From contig NZ_JOJE01000017.1 in the NCBI RefSeq assembly GCF_000720255.1, positions 62,001 through 126,000 on the forward strand: a stretch of 64,000 nucleotides of DNA, given 5' to 3'. The notes under the pieces were generated by a model. The model was given only the letters and a program-made list of their open reading frames with translations, was not told the DNA's origin and searched no databases. Within the stretch, counting starts at the first letter, position 1; each line of letters starts with the position of its first letter. The translations under genes were made by a program, and so were the position numbers. Source of the DNA: Streptomyces griseus subsp. griseus (GTDB lineage Bacteria > Actinomycetota > Actinomycetes > Streptomycetales > Streptomycetaceae). Below, piece by piece: positions 51,400-59,844 of the stretch.

Positions 51400-52133
51400 A
51401 CCGCCAGGCCCAGGCGGCCGTCCTGTTCCTCCTCGGCGCGGCCCTGCTGCACGCCGGCTTCACCGACCTGTACCTGCGCTACGTCAAGGCGGGCCTGCAA
51501 CCGCTGCTCCTGGCGTCCGGCGCCGTCCTGGTCGCGGCGGCCCTGGCGACGGCGTGGTACGAGTGGCGGCAGACGAAAGCGAGCGAGGGGGACGACGGAC
51601 ACGGCCACCACCACGAAGGTCACCGCGAACCCCGCGTCTCCTGGCTCCTCGTCCTCCCCCTCTTCGCACTGATCCTCGTCGCCCCGCCCGCCCTCGGCTC
51701 CTACAGCGCGACCCGCACGGGTACGGCCCTCCAGGAACCCCTCGCCTACCCGGCCCTCCCGGCGTCCGCCGGCCCCCTGCGCCTCGACGTGGCGGACTAC
51801 GCGGGCCGCGCGGCCTACGGCCACGGCCGTTCCCTGGCCGGCCGCCGCATCGAACTCACCGGCTTCGTCGCCCTGGACCGGGCCGGCACCCCCTACCTGG
51901 TGCGCATGGCCCTCAACTGCTGTGCCGCGGACGCCCAGCCGGTCAAGGTCGGCCTCACCGGCCGTATCCCCCCGGTGCTGCAGCCGGACACCTGGCTGAC
52001 GGTGACCGGCACCTACACCGCCCGGCAGACCAGGGACCCCGTCAACAACGGCCGGATCCCGTTCCTCGAGGTCACCTCCGCCAAACCGGTACCGGTCCCG
52101 CACGACCCGTACGACGAGACCTGGAACAACTGA
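51396..52133 (+). CDS. TIGR03943/DUF1980 family membrane protein (YcgQ-like)
   Basis: 245 residues. Two N-terminal membrane helices, a His-rich loop (GHGHHHEGH), another helix (WLLVLPLFALILVAPPALGS), and a C-terminal OB-like domain outside the membrane with FVALDRAGTPYLVRMALNCC, holding a conserved Cys-Cys pair. Translationally coupled to the permease, with which it should form a complex. His-rich loop and Cys pair suggest binding of zinc or another soft metal; no Zur-type box was seen upstream of the pair. Confidence 0.9.
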   Translation: MNRQAQAAVLFLLGAALLHAGFTDLYLRYVKAGLQPLLLASGAVLVAAALATAWYEWRQTKASEGDDGHGHHHEGHREPRVSWLLVLPLFALILVAPPALGSYSATRTGTALQEPLAYPALPASAGPLRLDVADYAGRAAYGHGRSLAGRRIELTGFVALDRAGTPYLVRMALNCCAADAQPVKVGLTGRIPPVLQPDTWLTVTGTYTARQTRDPVNNGRIPFLEVTSAKPVPVPHDPYDETWNN

Positions 52134-52173
52134 CACCGGCGTACCCGGCTCGGGCGACGGGTAAGGGGCTCCC

Positions 52174-53241
52174 ATGGGGGAAACGGGGCAGGGTCTGGAG
52201 CCTGGGCGGGTCGCCGAGGTACTGGTGGGGCGGCCGGACGGACTGCCGGGCCGGCGCGGTTCGGGCTACCGGGTGGGCGAGACCTGCGTACTGACGGCCG
52301 CTCATGTGGTGAAGGACCCGGTGGAGTCGGTACGGGTCCGCTTCGACGCCGACCTGCCGGGGGAGTGGAGCGCGGACGCCCGCGTGGTCCTGTTCTCCTG
52401 GGCGGCCGATCTGGCCCTGCTGGAGATGGCCCACGTACCCGCCGCACGGCGCGACACGGCACCGCCGCCCCGGTACGCGGCGGTCCCCGACACCGATGTG
52501 GTGCTGCCGTTCACGGCGATGGGCTTCCCCCGCTTCAAGCTGCGCAAGGACAGCGAGGGGCCCCTTCTCGACGACGCGTCCCCGGCCCAGTACCGCGACT
52601 CCTGCCACCTCTCGGGAACCGTCTCCGTGCTGTCCAACCGTCGCGAGGGCACGCTCGAACTCGCCGTCGTCGCCCCGCCCGGTCAGGTCGAAGCGGAACG
52701 CTCCCCCTGGGAGGGGATGTCGGGAGCGGTGGTGTGGAGCGAGGGTGCCGTGATCGGTGTGGTGAGCGCCCACTACCGGGCCGATGGTCTGGGTCGCCTC
52801 GCGGCCCGCCGGGTGGAGCGCTGGTACGACGCCCTGTCGCCCATCGAACTCGACCTGCTGACCCGCCACGCCGGCCTGCCCCCGCGCGACTCGCTCGGCG
52901 ACCCGGGCGGCACCCACCGGGTCACCTCCCTCGCGTACCTCCCCTTCGACCTGCCCCTGCGCGAGTTGACCCCCCTCGTGGACGCCCTGACGGACCTCCC
53001 CATCCTGCGCGGCCCCGGCGGCATGTCCCTCGTCCTGGACAGCATCAGCTCCCTGATCGCCGCCAACAGCCCACGCGACAACCGGCTGCGGGTGGACGTC
53101 TTCGGGATCGTGCGCACCTGTCTGCGCTATCCCGGAACCCTGGACCAGCTCCTGGAAGCCGTACGACTCCTGGAGGGCCCGTCGGCCGAAGTGGAACGGG
53201 TGGACGCCGCCGCCGACCAACTGGCGCGCCGCCACAGCTGA
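52174..53241 (+). CDS. Trypsin-like serine protease with C-terminal effector-associated domain
   Basis: 355 residues, no signal peptide, so it acts inside the cell. Complete catalytic triad: His44 in TAAHVV, Asp79 in AADLALLEM, Ser183 in WEGMSGAVVW. Residues about 262-352 form a helical bundle (LRELTPLVDALTDLPILRGP; RVDVFGIVRTCLRYPGTLDQ; LLEAVRLLEGPSAEVERV) that resembles effector-associated domain 2, an adaptor found in protease/VMAP/STAND conflict systems. A similar bundle opens the VMAP protein encoded at 59845-61359. ATG 52174 follows AAGGGG. It precedes the precursor peptide gene by 129 bases on the same strand. Confidence 0.88.
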   Translation: MGETGQGLEPGRVAEVLVGRPDGLPGRRGSGYRVGETCVLTAAHVVKDPVESVRVRFDADLPGEWSADARVVLFSWAADLALLEMAHVPAARRDTAPPPRYAAVPDTDVVLPFTAMGFPRFKLRKDSEGPLLDDASPAQYRDSCHLSGTVSVLSNRREGTLELAVVAPPGQVEAERSPWEGMSGAVVWSEGAVIGVVSAHYRADGLGRLAARRVERWYDALSPIELDLLTRHAGLPPRDSLGDPGGTHRVTSLAYLPFDLPLRELTPLVDALTDLPILRGPGGMSLVLDSISSLIAANSPRDNRLRVDVFGIVRTCLRYPGTLDQLLEAVRLLEGPSAEVERVDAAADQLARRHS

Positions 53242-53370
53242 CTTGATCTCGCGGGCGCGGCCTCAATATGGGGTTTCGCGGGGTGGCCCGCTGGGTCATG
53301 ATGAATGAGGCACCGACAGCGCCGACACACTCGTGCAACGGGAGGGGACTTGGCAGCCGTGGAGGAAACG

Positions 53371-53535
53371 ATGTCTGCCGTCGAGTCCGCTGTCGTGGAT
53401 CTCTCGGGAGTCTCACTTGCAGCGCTGCGCTCCATGGACGACCCGGCCGTCGCCGATTCGCTGGAGCAGCTGCTGCACCACATCGACGGCCCCCAGGCCA
53501 TCACGGTGTCGTACCAACCGTCCCGCTTCGACTGA
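53371..53535 (+). CDS. FxSxx-type RiPP precursor peptide with atypical C-terminus
   Basis: 54 residues. The leader VVDLSGVSLAALRSMDDPAV then ADSLEQLLHHIDGPQ follows the FxSxx-COOH precursor pattern (DLSxVxLxxLxxxDDxxxAxxLxxLL...P). The tail, ITVSYQPSRFD, has no terminal F-x-S-x-x. ATG 53371 has GGAGG five bases ahead; TTG 53350 and ATG 53305 are also in frame. After the TGA the same frame continues open to 53739 and first reads FGLPDSFDRDGFGLDWL, echoing the PSRFD tail. The next gene is an HExxH peptide hydroxylase 86 bases downstream, the likely modifying enzyme. Confidence 0.72.
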   Translation: MSAVESAVVDLSGVSLAALRSMDDPAVADSLEQLLHHIDGPQAITVSYQPSRFD

Positions 53536-53621
53536 TTCGGCTTGCCCGACTCATTCGATCGCGACGGATTCGGCTTGGACTGGCTACACCGAGGGGATCG
53601 GCACGGTGCTGTGGAGGACGC

Positions 53622-55490
53622 GTGGCCGGTGACGCCACGACTGCGGGGGACCGGCTGCCGTTCCACCGTCTCTCGCCGGACGCCGCCCTGGCGCTCGCGC
53701 GGGGTACGGGCGACGCCGCGGTACTCGGGGAGCTGCTGAGCGCCGAGCGCAGCCGACGGCTGTTGCTGCTACGCGCGTTGGACAGGGAACTCGCGGCGGA
53801 ACCCGCCGAGGAGGACGCCCCCCGGCTGCCGTACGCCGAGGCCTGGACGCTGCTGGAACGCGTGCAGCAGAAGGTGCCCGAGGTGTTCGAGGACGTGCTG
53901 ATGTCCCCGGGCACCGGCATGTGGGTGTCGCTCGCGCTGCGCCGGCTCAGGGGCCGCTCCTACGAGGAGGCGCCGACGTGGGTGGTCATGGGCCATCTGG
54001 CGGCGCTGGCCGCGGCCGCCGGGGCGCGGGCCGGGCTGGACTTCGAGATCACCGTGCCGGTGCGGCGCGGCCTCGTACCGCTGCCGACGCTCGGCTGCGC
54101 CCGTCTTCCGGCGCCGGAGCCGTGGAGCACGGCCCGGGTCGCGGCGGGCGAGGGGCGGTTGCGGATCACGGGCTCCGGCGCCGAGGTGGAGGTTCCGCCC
54201 GAGCCGGGCGGGCACGCCCCGGGGTGGCTTCCGGTGCGCCGGGTGACTCTCGGGGCGGGCGATCGGGCGAAGACGCTGGTGCTGGAGGAGCTGGACCCGT
54301 ACCGCACGTTTCCCCGGCCGAGTGAGCCCCGCCTGCTGGCCGGGGAGGAAGCGGAATCGTGGGAGTCGCTGCTGACGGGTGCCTGGGAGGTGCTGCTGCG
54401 CGACGAGCCGGAGAGCGCCGAGGCGATGCGGCACGGGCTCGTGTCGCTGGCGCCGACCCCCCCGAGAGAAAGGTTTCGGCCGTATAGCGGCACCGCTGGA
54501 GACGCCTTCGGCGGGGTCACGGCGTCGCGGCCGGACGACGTACCGCAACTGGCCGCGACCCTCGTGCACGAGTTCCAGCACATCAAGCTGAGCGGCCTGA
54601 TGCATCTGGGCCCGCTGAACGTGTCGGCCGAACCGCAGTCTCGCGAGCCGCTGTTCTACGCCCCCTGGCGCGACGACCCCCGCCCCCTGGGCGGACTGCT
54701 CCAGGGCATCTACGCCTTCCATGGAGTGACGCGTTTCTGGCGCACCCACCGGCAGGTCGCCGCCCCGGCGTACGCCCCGCTGGCGCACTTCCAGTTCGCG
54801 CTGTGGCGCGCCCAGGTGTGGCTGACACTGAGCGAGGTGCGCGGGCACGAACGGCTGACACCCTTGGGCCGCGAGGTTCTGGAACGCCTCGGTGAGAGCG
54901 CCGCGGAGTGGATGTCCGACGAGGTGCCGGAGGCGGAGCTGCGTCTGGCCCGGGAGGCCGCCGCCGACCACCGTGCCCGCTGGCGCGGCCATCACCTGCG
55001 GCCGCCCGCTGACGCCGTCCACGCGACGGTTCGGGCGTGGCAACGCGGCGACGCCCGCCCGCCGGCCGACCTCGCCACCGAGCCCGCCATCGTCCCGGCC
55101 ACGGTACGGTTCCTGGACTGCGCGGCCGTCCTGACCCACCACTGGCTCAGCGATCCGGACGGCGACTGGCGTCACGACGCCGCCCGCTACGACGGCGACT
55201 CCGGGGGAGTCGACGGCGCCGACGAGACCGATGTCCTGCTGGCCTGCGGCGACCACACCGCCGCCCGCCTCGCCTTCACCACCCGCCTGGCCTCCAAGGG
55301 CGCCGACGTGGCGGCATGGGTGGGGCTGGGCCGCAGTCTCCCTGCCGACACCCCCGCCGCCCACCTCCTGCGCGACTTCCCGGAACGCGCCCGCGCCGTC
55401 CAGGAGGTTCTCCAGGGGACGGCGGACGGCCCCGCGGACCCGGTCGCGCTGGCGACCTGGCTGGCGGGCGGCGAGCCGACGGCGCGTTAG
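53622..55490 (+). CDS. HExxH-motif (alpha-ketoglutarate type) peptide hydroxylase
   Basis: 622 residues. The HExxH iron-binding motif is LVHEFQHIKLSG (His316), within the conserved block that continues HLGPLNVSAEPQSREPLFYA and APWRDDPRPLGGLLQGIYAF. This domain is otherwise fused to or placed beside FxsB radical SAM maturases and is now thought to hydroxylate peptide side chains. Here it stands without a radical SAM partner. GTG 53622 has GGAGG four bases ahead; the open frame to 53268 would cover the precursor gene in another phase and is not used. The stop TAG is part of a 17-bp inverted repeat. Confidence 0.88.
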   Translation: MAGDATTAGDRLPFHRLSPDAALALARGTGDAAVLGELLSAERSRRLLLLRALDRELAAEPAEEDAPRLPYAEAWTLLERVQQKVPEVFEDVLMSPGTGMWVSLALRRLRGRSYEEAPTWVVMGHLAALAAAAGARAGLDFEITVPVRRGLVPLPTLGCARLPAPEPWSTARVAAGEGRLRITGSGAEVEVPPEPGGHAPGWLPVRRVTLGAGDRAKTLVLEELDPYRTFPRPSEPRLLAGEEAESWESLLTGAWEVLLRDEPESAEAMRHGLVSLAPTPPRERFRPYSGTAGDAFGGVTASRPDDVPQLAATLVHEFQHIKLSGLMHLGPLNVSAEPQSREPLFYAPWRDDPRPLGGLLQGIYAFHGVTRFWRTHRQVAAPAYAPLAHFQFALWRAQVWLTLSEVRGHERLTPLGREVLERLGESAAEWMSDEVPEAELRLAREAAADHRARWRGHHLRPPADAVHATVRAWQRGDARPPADLATEPAIVPATVRFLDCAAVLTHHWLSDPDGDWRHDAARYDGDSGGVDGADETDVLLACGDHTAARLAFTTRLASKGADVAAWVGLGRSLPADTPAAHLLRDFPERARAVQEVLQGTADGPADPVALATWLAGGEPTAR

Positions 55491-55538
55491 GGCCTGTATG
55501 GAGTCGTGATCTGGGCTCGCAACTCCATACAGGCCCTA
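55488..55538. repeat. 17-bp perfect inverted repeat including a stop codon
   Basis: TAGGGCCTGTATGGAGT (55488-55504) and its exact complement (55522-55538) with a 17-base loop. The left arm starts with the hydroxylase stop codon. It can act as a terminator; the perfect AT-containing arms also look like the ends of a very small inserted element. Confidence 0.8.
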
Positions 55539-55547
55539 GACGGAACG

Positions 55548-55580
55548 AGGGTGAGGGGGCCGGAAAGACCCCCTCGCCCT
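55548..55580. terminator. Terminator of the FxsT-type gene
   Basis: AGGGTGAGGGGG (55548-55559) pairs with CCCCCTCGCCCT (55569-55580, one wobble). It overlaps the end of the leftward gene, so two strong hairpins separate the converging genes. Confidence 0.78.
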
Positions 55581-58500
55581 ACAGCGGCAGCGGGTCGATG
55601 TCGCAGTTGGCGCGCTCGCCCGCCCGGAACTGCACGGTCGCCGGGTGCGGAGTGCCCGACTCGATCTGCAGCCGGGGCGCGTCGAGGACCCGCTCCATGC
55701 GCTGCAGGGTGTCCTCGCGCAGGGCGCTCGCCTGGGCCTCGGCGCCGGTCGCGGCGAGGTCCAGTGCGAGGTTTCCGGCGCACGCGAGTGTCGTCGGGTG
55801 GTCGTCCCCGAACGTCGTCCGGCACAGTGCCAGCGTGTCCTCGCCCCGGCGCCGCGCCTCCTCGTGCTGCCCGAGGGCGGCCAGGTCGCTGGCGAGGTTG
55901 ATGGCGCACACCAGGGCGAGGGGGTGTCCGGCGCCGAGCCGGTCGGTGAGCGAGCCGAGCGCCGTCTCGTCCAGCCGTCGCGCCTCCTCGGGCTGGCCGA
56001 GCAGTCGCAGGGTCACGGCGAGGTCCACGTCGGCGGAGAGCACGTGCGGGTGGTGCGGGTCGTAGATCTGCCGGTAGCCCTCGGCCGCCTTCACGCCCCG
56101 CGTCCGGGCCGCCTGCAGGTCGCCGTTCTGACGCAGCGCCACCGACAGGGTCAGCGCCGCCGACAGGGAGCGGGGGTGGGTCTCGCCGTAGCGCCGGATG
56201 AACTGGGCGTGGGCCTCGGTGGCCAGCTCCAGCGAGCGGGCGTGGTCGCCCTCCTTGCGGCAGGACTCGCTCAGCTGGCGCATGGCGTCGACGGTGGCGG
56301 GGTTGCCGGGCCCGAACACGTCCCGGTACGCCCCCTGCACGGACTCGTGCTGGGTCCGTGCGGCGACGTAGTCGCCGGTCTCGCGCACATCGATGGCCAT
56401 GACGTGCTCGGTGATCAGCGTCCGCCGGTCGTCCCGTCCGTAAAGCCGCAGCTTCAGGTCCAGCGTGCGCCGGTCCAGCTCCAGGGCCTGCCGGAAGTCA
56501 CCGGCGAGCCGCAGGCTCACGCCGAGGTTGTGGGTGATGTTGAGCGTGGTCGGGTCGTCCTCGCCGAACGCCCTGCGGGCCCGCTCGTAGGCGGTCTTGT
56601 CCAGCTCGGCGCCGGTGGCGAACCTGCCCTCGACCCGTCGTACGGCCGCCTCCAGCTGGATCGCGTCGAGCGCGTCCTCGCGGGTGTCCGGGCCGTCGGC
56701 CGGTGCGGTGCGCTCGTAGACCTCCCGCAGGTGGGAGACGAGCCGGGCGGCGTCGTCGAAGCGGCCGACCACCCAGTACATGAAGCACAGCCACTGCCCC
56801 ATCAGCAGTGTCTGCTGGTCCTCCTCGCCGAAGATGGTCAGCCAGGACTCCCAGGCCTGCTCGGAGAAGTCGAGCGACACGTCGTGGTCGCCCCAGAAGT
56901 ACAGGTACTCGGCCACGTTGCGAACCAGCTGCCGCACCCACGGCTGGTCGGACTTGATCGCGTCGGAGGCGATGACGTGGCTGTAGAGCTCCGCGTACCG
57001 GGGCCAGCTCCCGGGGTTCATGGGCGACTTCGGGTCGGCTGCGGCCAGCAGGGTGTGAGCGCCATGGCGCATACGGGTCTGCTCCTGGGGCGACATGCGG
57101 TTGTTCAGCACGAGCTGCACCAGGCGGTGCATCTCGATCGAGTTCGTACGGTGGTCGATACGCGCCAGCGAATAGCGGTTCACCTCCCTTATCGCGCGCG
57201 CGAGCCGGATCGGGTCGTTCAGTGCCGCGTCGAGCTCGGGGAAGATGCTGCTGTTGCCGAGCCCGGAGAAGATCGAACGCGAGATCGGGTCGGGGGAGAA
57301 GTAGGAGCACAGCTGCAACAGCCGCAGTGCCGCCGGGCTGCGGGTCTCCAGGTGGTCCAGGGAGACGTTCCAGGCCGCGGCGACGGGCAGTTGGTAGTCC
57401 GGGGGAGGGGCGACCTCGAGGAGTTCCATGCGCTTGGACTCGAACAGGCGCAGGTATTCGGACGCGGGCATCCCCGTCTCCGCCCGCCACGCCGCCGCCT
57501 GTTCCAGCGCCAGCGGCAGATCGCCGAGCGCCTCGGCGAGCCGGTCGGCCTCCTCCTCCTGGAGCGGCGGCCCGGACCGGCGCAGCAGTTCCTTGCTCTC
57601 CTCGCGGGTGAACACGTCCACCTCGAGGGAGCCGCCGACCTGGCCCCAGCGCCGGTTGCGGGAGGTGACGAGGATCGTGCCGTTGCCGCCCTGCGGGAAG
57701 TAGTGACGGACCTGCTCGGGGTTGTCCGCGTTGTCGAAGATCAGCAGCCAGCGCGAGTACGGCCGCCCCTCGCGCAGCGCCTCCCGGACCGCGGGACCGG
57801 CGATGTTGGCCTCGGTGGAGGTCTCCAGACCCAGCCGCTGGGCCAACTCCACCAGGGCCTGGCCGATCTGGCCCGGCCGCTCGGCCGGGATCCACCACAC
57901 GACGTCGTAGTCACTCTGGTGGCGGTAGGCGTACTCGATGGCGAGCTGCGTCTTGCCGACACCGCCCATGCCGTGGATCGCCTCCGGGAGCACCGTCGTC
58001 GTGCCCTCCCGCAACCGCTGGTCGAGCAGCTCCAGCAGGGCGGACCGCCCGGTGAAGTTCGGATTTCGGGGCGGCAGATTCCCCCAGACACGCGGTTGTG
58101 CCGTGCGGTCCCCCTCCACGGTCCGCTGGGGTGTTGTCGACATCTGCGAGGCTCCTTCGGAAGCGGTTCGGGACGCGCGCGCCGCTTCGTCGCCGACCGC
58201 CGCCGGGGCCGGGCGTGACGGTGCGGGTCCCGTCGTGGTGCGTGGTCTTTTCTCCAGGCTGATTGCGTGTTGCCGATCGTGCCAGCTCAGCACCCGGGCC
58301 AACATGGCGGCACGCTGGGCGTACCTGCCCGAAAGGGCTCGCAGAGCGGTCAGCTCCACGCGGATGAAGGCGATGTTGCGGCGGTTGACGCGGGGCATCG
58401 CCAGGGTGTCCAGCGGTTCCAGTGGAGAGGGCAGCAACGCGCCGCTCGCCCGGTGTTCGGCGAACAGCACGCGTACGTCGTGCAGCACCCTCGTGGTGGC

Positions 58501-59571
58501 GCCGCGGCGGCCCAGCGCCAGCAGCTCCTCCCGGGTGTTCGGGGCGAACGTGAACGTCACGTCGGACGGTCCCTCGCCCTCCGTACGGGTGGGCCGGACC
58601 AGTCCGCTCATCAGCAGTTCGGAGACATGGACGGGGCCGGCGCCCGGGGTGGTCTCGACGACCTTGCGGATCACGGGCAGGCTCAGCGGCGCGGCGGCCA
58701 GCCGGGTCGCGAGCGTGAACGCCGTGGGGCTCGCGGCGGCCCGGAAGTCGGAGACCCGCTCAACGGCGGGCAGGGTGCTGTGCGGGTCGGGCACGTCCTC
58801 GGCCCAGGGCAGGCCGCGTGCCGCGTCGGGCCTGCGTTTCCACTGGCTGGCCTGGATGGCGGACAGGTCCAGCCATGCGGGCTCCCGCCCGGACACCAGC
58901 CGGGTCAGCGCCTGTGCCCAGCGGTTGGTGAGGGCGAGGACGGGGACGACGACCGGGTCGGGGTCGTGATCGGCCCCCGGGCCGGGGCCGGAACCGGGCG
59001 CGTCAGGAGTGTCGGGAGTGTCGGGGGTGTCGTCGCGTAACCCCGCCGGAACCTCGCGCTCCGCCCAGTCCCAGGCGCTGTTGGCCGCCCAGGGGCGGGG
59101 GGCGCGGATGCGGACGCGGTGGACGTCGAGACCGGTGCGGAACCACAGGTGCTGGGGGAGCATGTGGACCACGGCGACGGGACACGTACGCCCCCACTCG
59201 CGCAGCAGCGGCTGTACGGCGCCGAGCCGCCACCCGAGCGCCAGCGCGTCGGTCAGCACCATCACCACCCGGTGCACGTCCGCCGGCGCGGCGCCCAGGG
59301 GTTCCTCCAGGCTCACCCGGGCCGGGTCGGTCTCGTCGGTGCCCAGCAGGCGCACCACCCGCACCAGGGTGAAGTCCCCGGCCTGCCGCAGCTCCTCCGC
59401 GAGGTCGTCGACGGCTCGGTCCCACATCCGCATCGTCGGATGGGCGTCGATGACGAGGACCGCCTCGGCGGGCTCGGGCCCGTCCGGCTGCGCGAGGCTG
59501 CTCAGGACGTGGGCCGCCTCCCGGCGCGCACGCGCTGCCCGGCCCGCCCGCCGGTCGTCGTCATCGTGCAT
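55579..59571 (-). CDS. FxsT-type STAND NTPase: SAV_2336-like, NB-ARC and TPR domains
   Basis: About 1330 residues. N-terminal region of about 440 residues similar to the SAV_2336 N-terminal domain (AVLVIDAHPTMRMWDRAVDD; VVMVLTDALALGWRLGAVQP), a linker, then NB-ARC: Walker A IHGMGGVGKTQLAIEYAY (about residue 534), Walker B WLLIFDNADNPEQ, and LGDLPLALEQAAAW. From about 890 to 1290 come at least eight TPR-like repeats with the recurring x-P-x-T-L motif. Architecture and length match the tetratricopeptide protein of FxSxx-COOH systems. ATG 59571 is chosen; 59643 is also in frame. Expected to be a regulatory NTPase sensing partner via the TPRs. Confidence 0.88.
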   Translation of the reverse strand: MHDDDDRRAGRAARARREAAHVLSSLAQPDGPEPAEAVLVIDAHPTMRMWDRAVDDLAEELRQAGDFTLVRVVRLLGTDETDPARVSLEEPLGAAPADVHRVVMVLTDALALGWRLGAVQPLLREWGRTCPVAVVHMLPQHLWFRTGLDVHRVRIRAPRPWAANSAWDWAEREVPAGLRDDTPDTPDTPDAPGSGPGPGADHDPDPVVVPVLALTNRWAQALTRLVSGREPAWLDLSAIQASQWKRRPDAARGLPWAEDVPDPHSTLPAVERVSDFRAAASPTAFTLATRLAAAPLSLPVIRKVVETTPGAGPVHVSELLMSGLVRPTRTEGEGPSDVTFTFAPNTREELLALGRRGATTRVLHDVRVLFAEHRASGALLPSPLEPLDTLAMPRVNRRNIAFIRVELTALRALSGRYAQRAAMLARVLSWHDRQHAISLEKRPRTTTGPAPSRPAPAAVGDEAARASRTASEGASQMSTTPQRTVEGDRTAQPRVWGNLPPRNPNFTGRSALLELLDQRLREGTTTVLPEAIHGMGGVGKTQLAIEYAYRHQSDYDVVWWIPAERPGQIGQALVELAQRLGLETSTEANIAGPAVREALREGRPYSRWLLIFDNADNPEQVRHYFPQGGNGTILVTSRNRRWGQVGGSLEVDVFTREESKELLRRSGPPLQEEEADRLAEALGDLPLALEQAAAWRAETGMPASEYLRLFESKRMELLEVAPPPDYQLPVAAAWNVSLDHLETRSPAALRLLQLCSYFSPDPISRSIFSGLGNSSIFPELDAALNDPIRLARAIREVNRYSLARIDHRTNSIEMHRLVQLVLNNRMSPQEQTRMRHGAHTLLAAADPKSPMNPGSWPRYAELYSHVIASDAIKSDQPWVRQLVRNVAEYLYFWGDHDVSLDFSEQAWESWLTIFGEEDQQTLLMGQWLCFMYWVVGRFDDAARLVSHLREVYERTAPADGPDTREDALDAIQLEAAVRRVEGRFATGAELDKTAYERARRAFGEDDPTTLNITHNLGVSLRLAGDFRQALELDRRTLDLKLRLYGRDDRRTLITEHVMAIDVRETGDYVAARTQHESVQGAYRDVFGPGNPATVDAMRQLSESCRKEGDHARSLELATEAHAQFIRRYGETHPRSLSAALTLSVALRQNGDLQAARTRGVKAAEGYRQIYDPHHPHVLSADVDLAVTLRLLGQPEEARRLDETALGSLTDRLGAGHPLALVCAINLASDLAALGQHEEARRRGEDTLALCRTTFGDDHPTTLACAGNLALDLAATGAEAQASALREDTLQRMERVLDAPRLQIESGTPHPATVQFRAGERANCDIDPLPL

Positions 59572-59844
59572 GGGGGCTCTCAAAGCGTCGAGACGACGGC
59601 GAGAGTGACGCGGAGTCGCGCAGACCCCGGGCATGCGTGACATCCACGGGGAAAGGGTTGCAGTGCGTCCACCCCCGAGGCAAGTACGTACGGGGGCTCA
59701 TGCGGAGGGTGCGCAAAAGCATGGAGGAGGCAGACAGACCGGCGCGGGACCGATAGCGGCTGGTCGATGCACATGGGTTCATCGCGTGGCACGTCCTCTC
59801 ACCGTCGGGCCACCGTTCGCGATCCCGCGAGCCGGCCTGCCGGT
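59572..59844. other. Spacer between FxsT-type and VMAP genes
   Basis: 273 bases. It should hold the promoter of the FxsT-type gene. Short open frames occur on both strands, but none has a ribosome site or protein-like composition. No clear -10/-35 pair or repeat was seen. Confidence 0.5.

Noticed and set aside
53268..53621. N-terminal extension of the hydroxylase over the precursor gene
   Set aside because: Would overlap the precursor in another phase; the GTG at 53622 has a well-spaced GGAGG.
55645..58218. Rightward 857-codon frame antisense to the FxsT-type gene
   Set aside because: No domain, His/Arg/Gly-biased mirror composition; the leftward frame has NB-ARC and TPR motifs.
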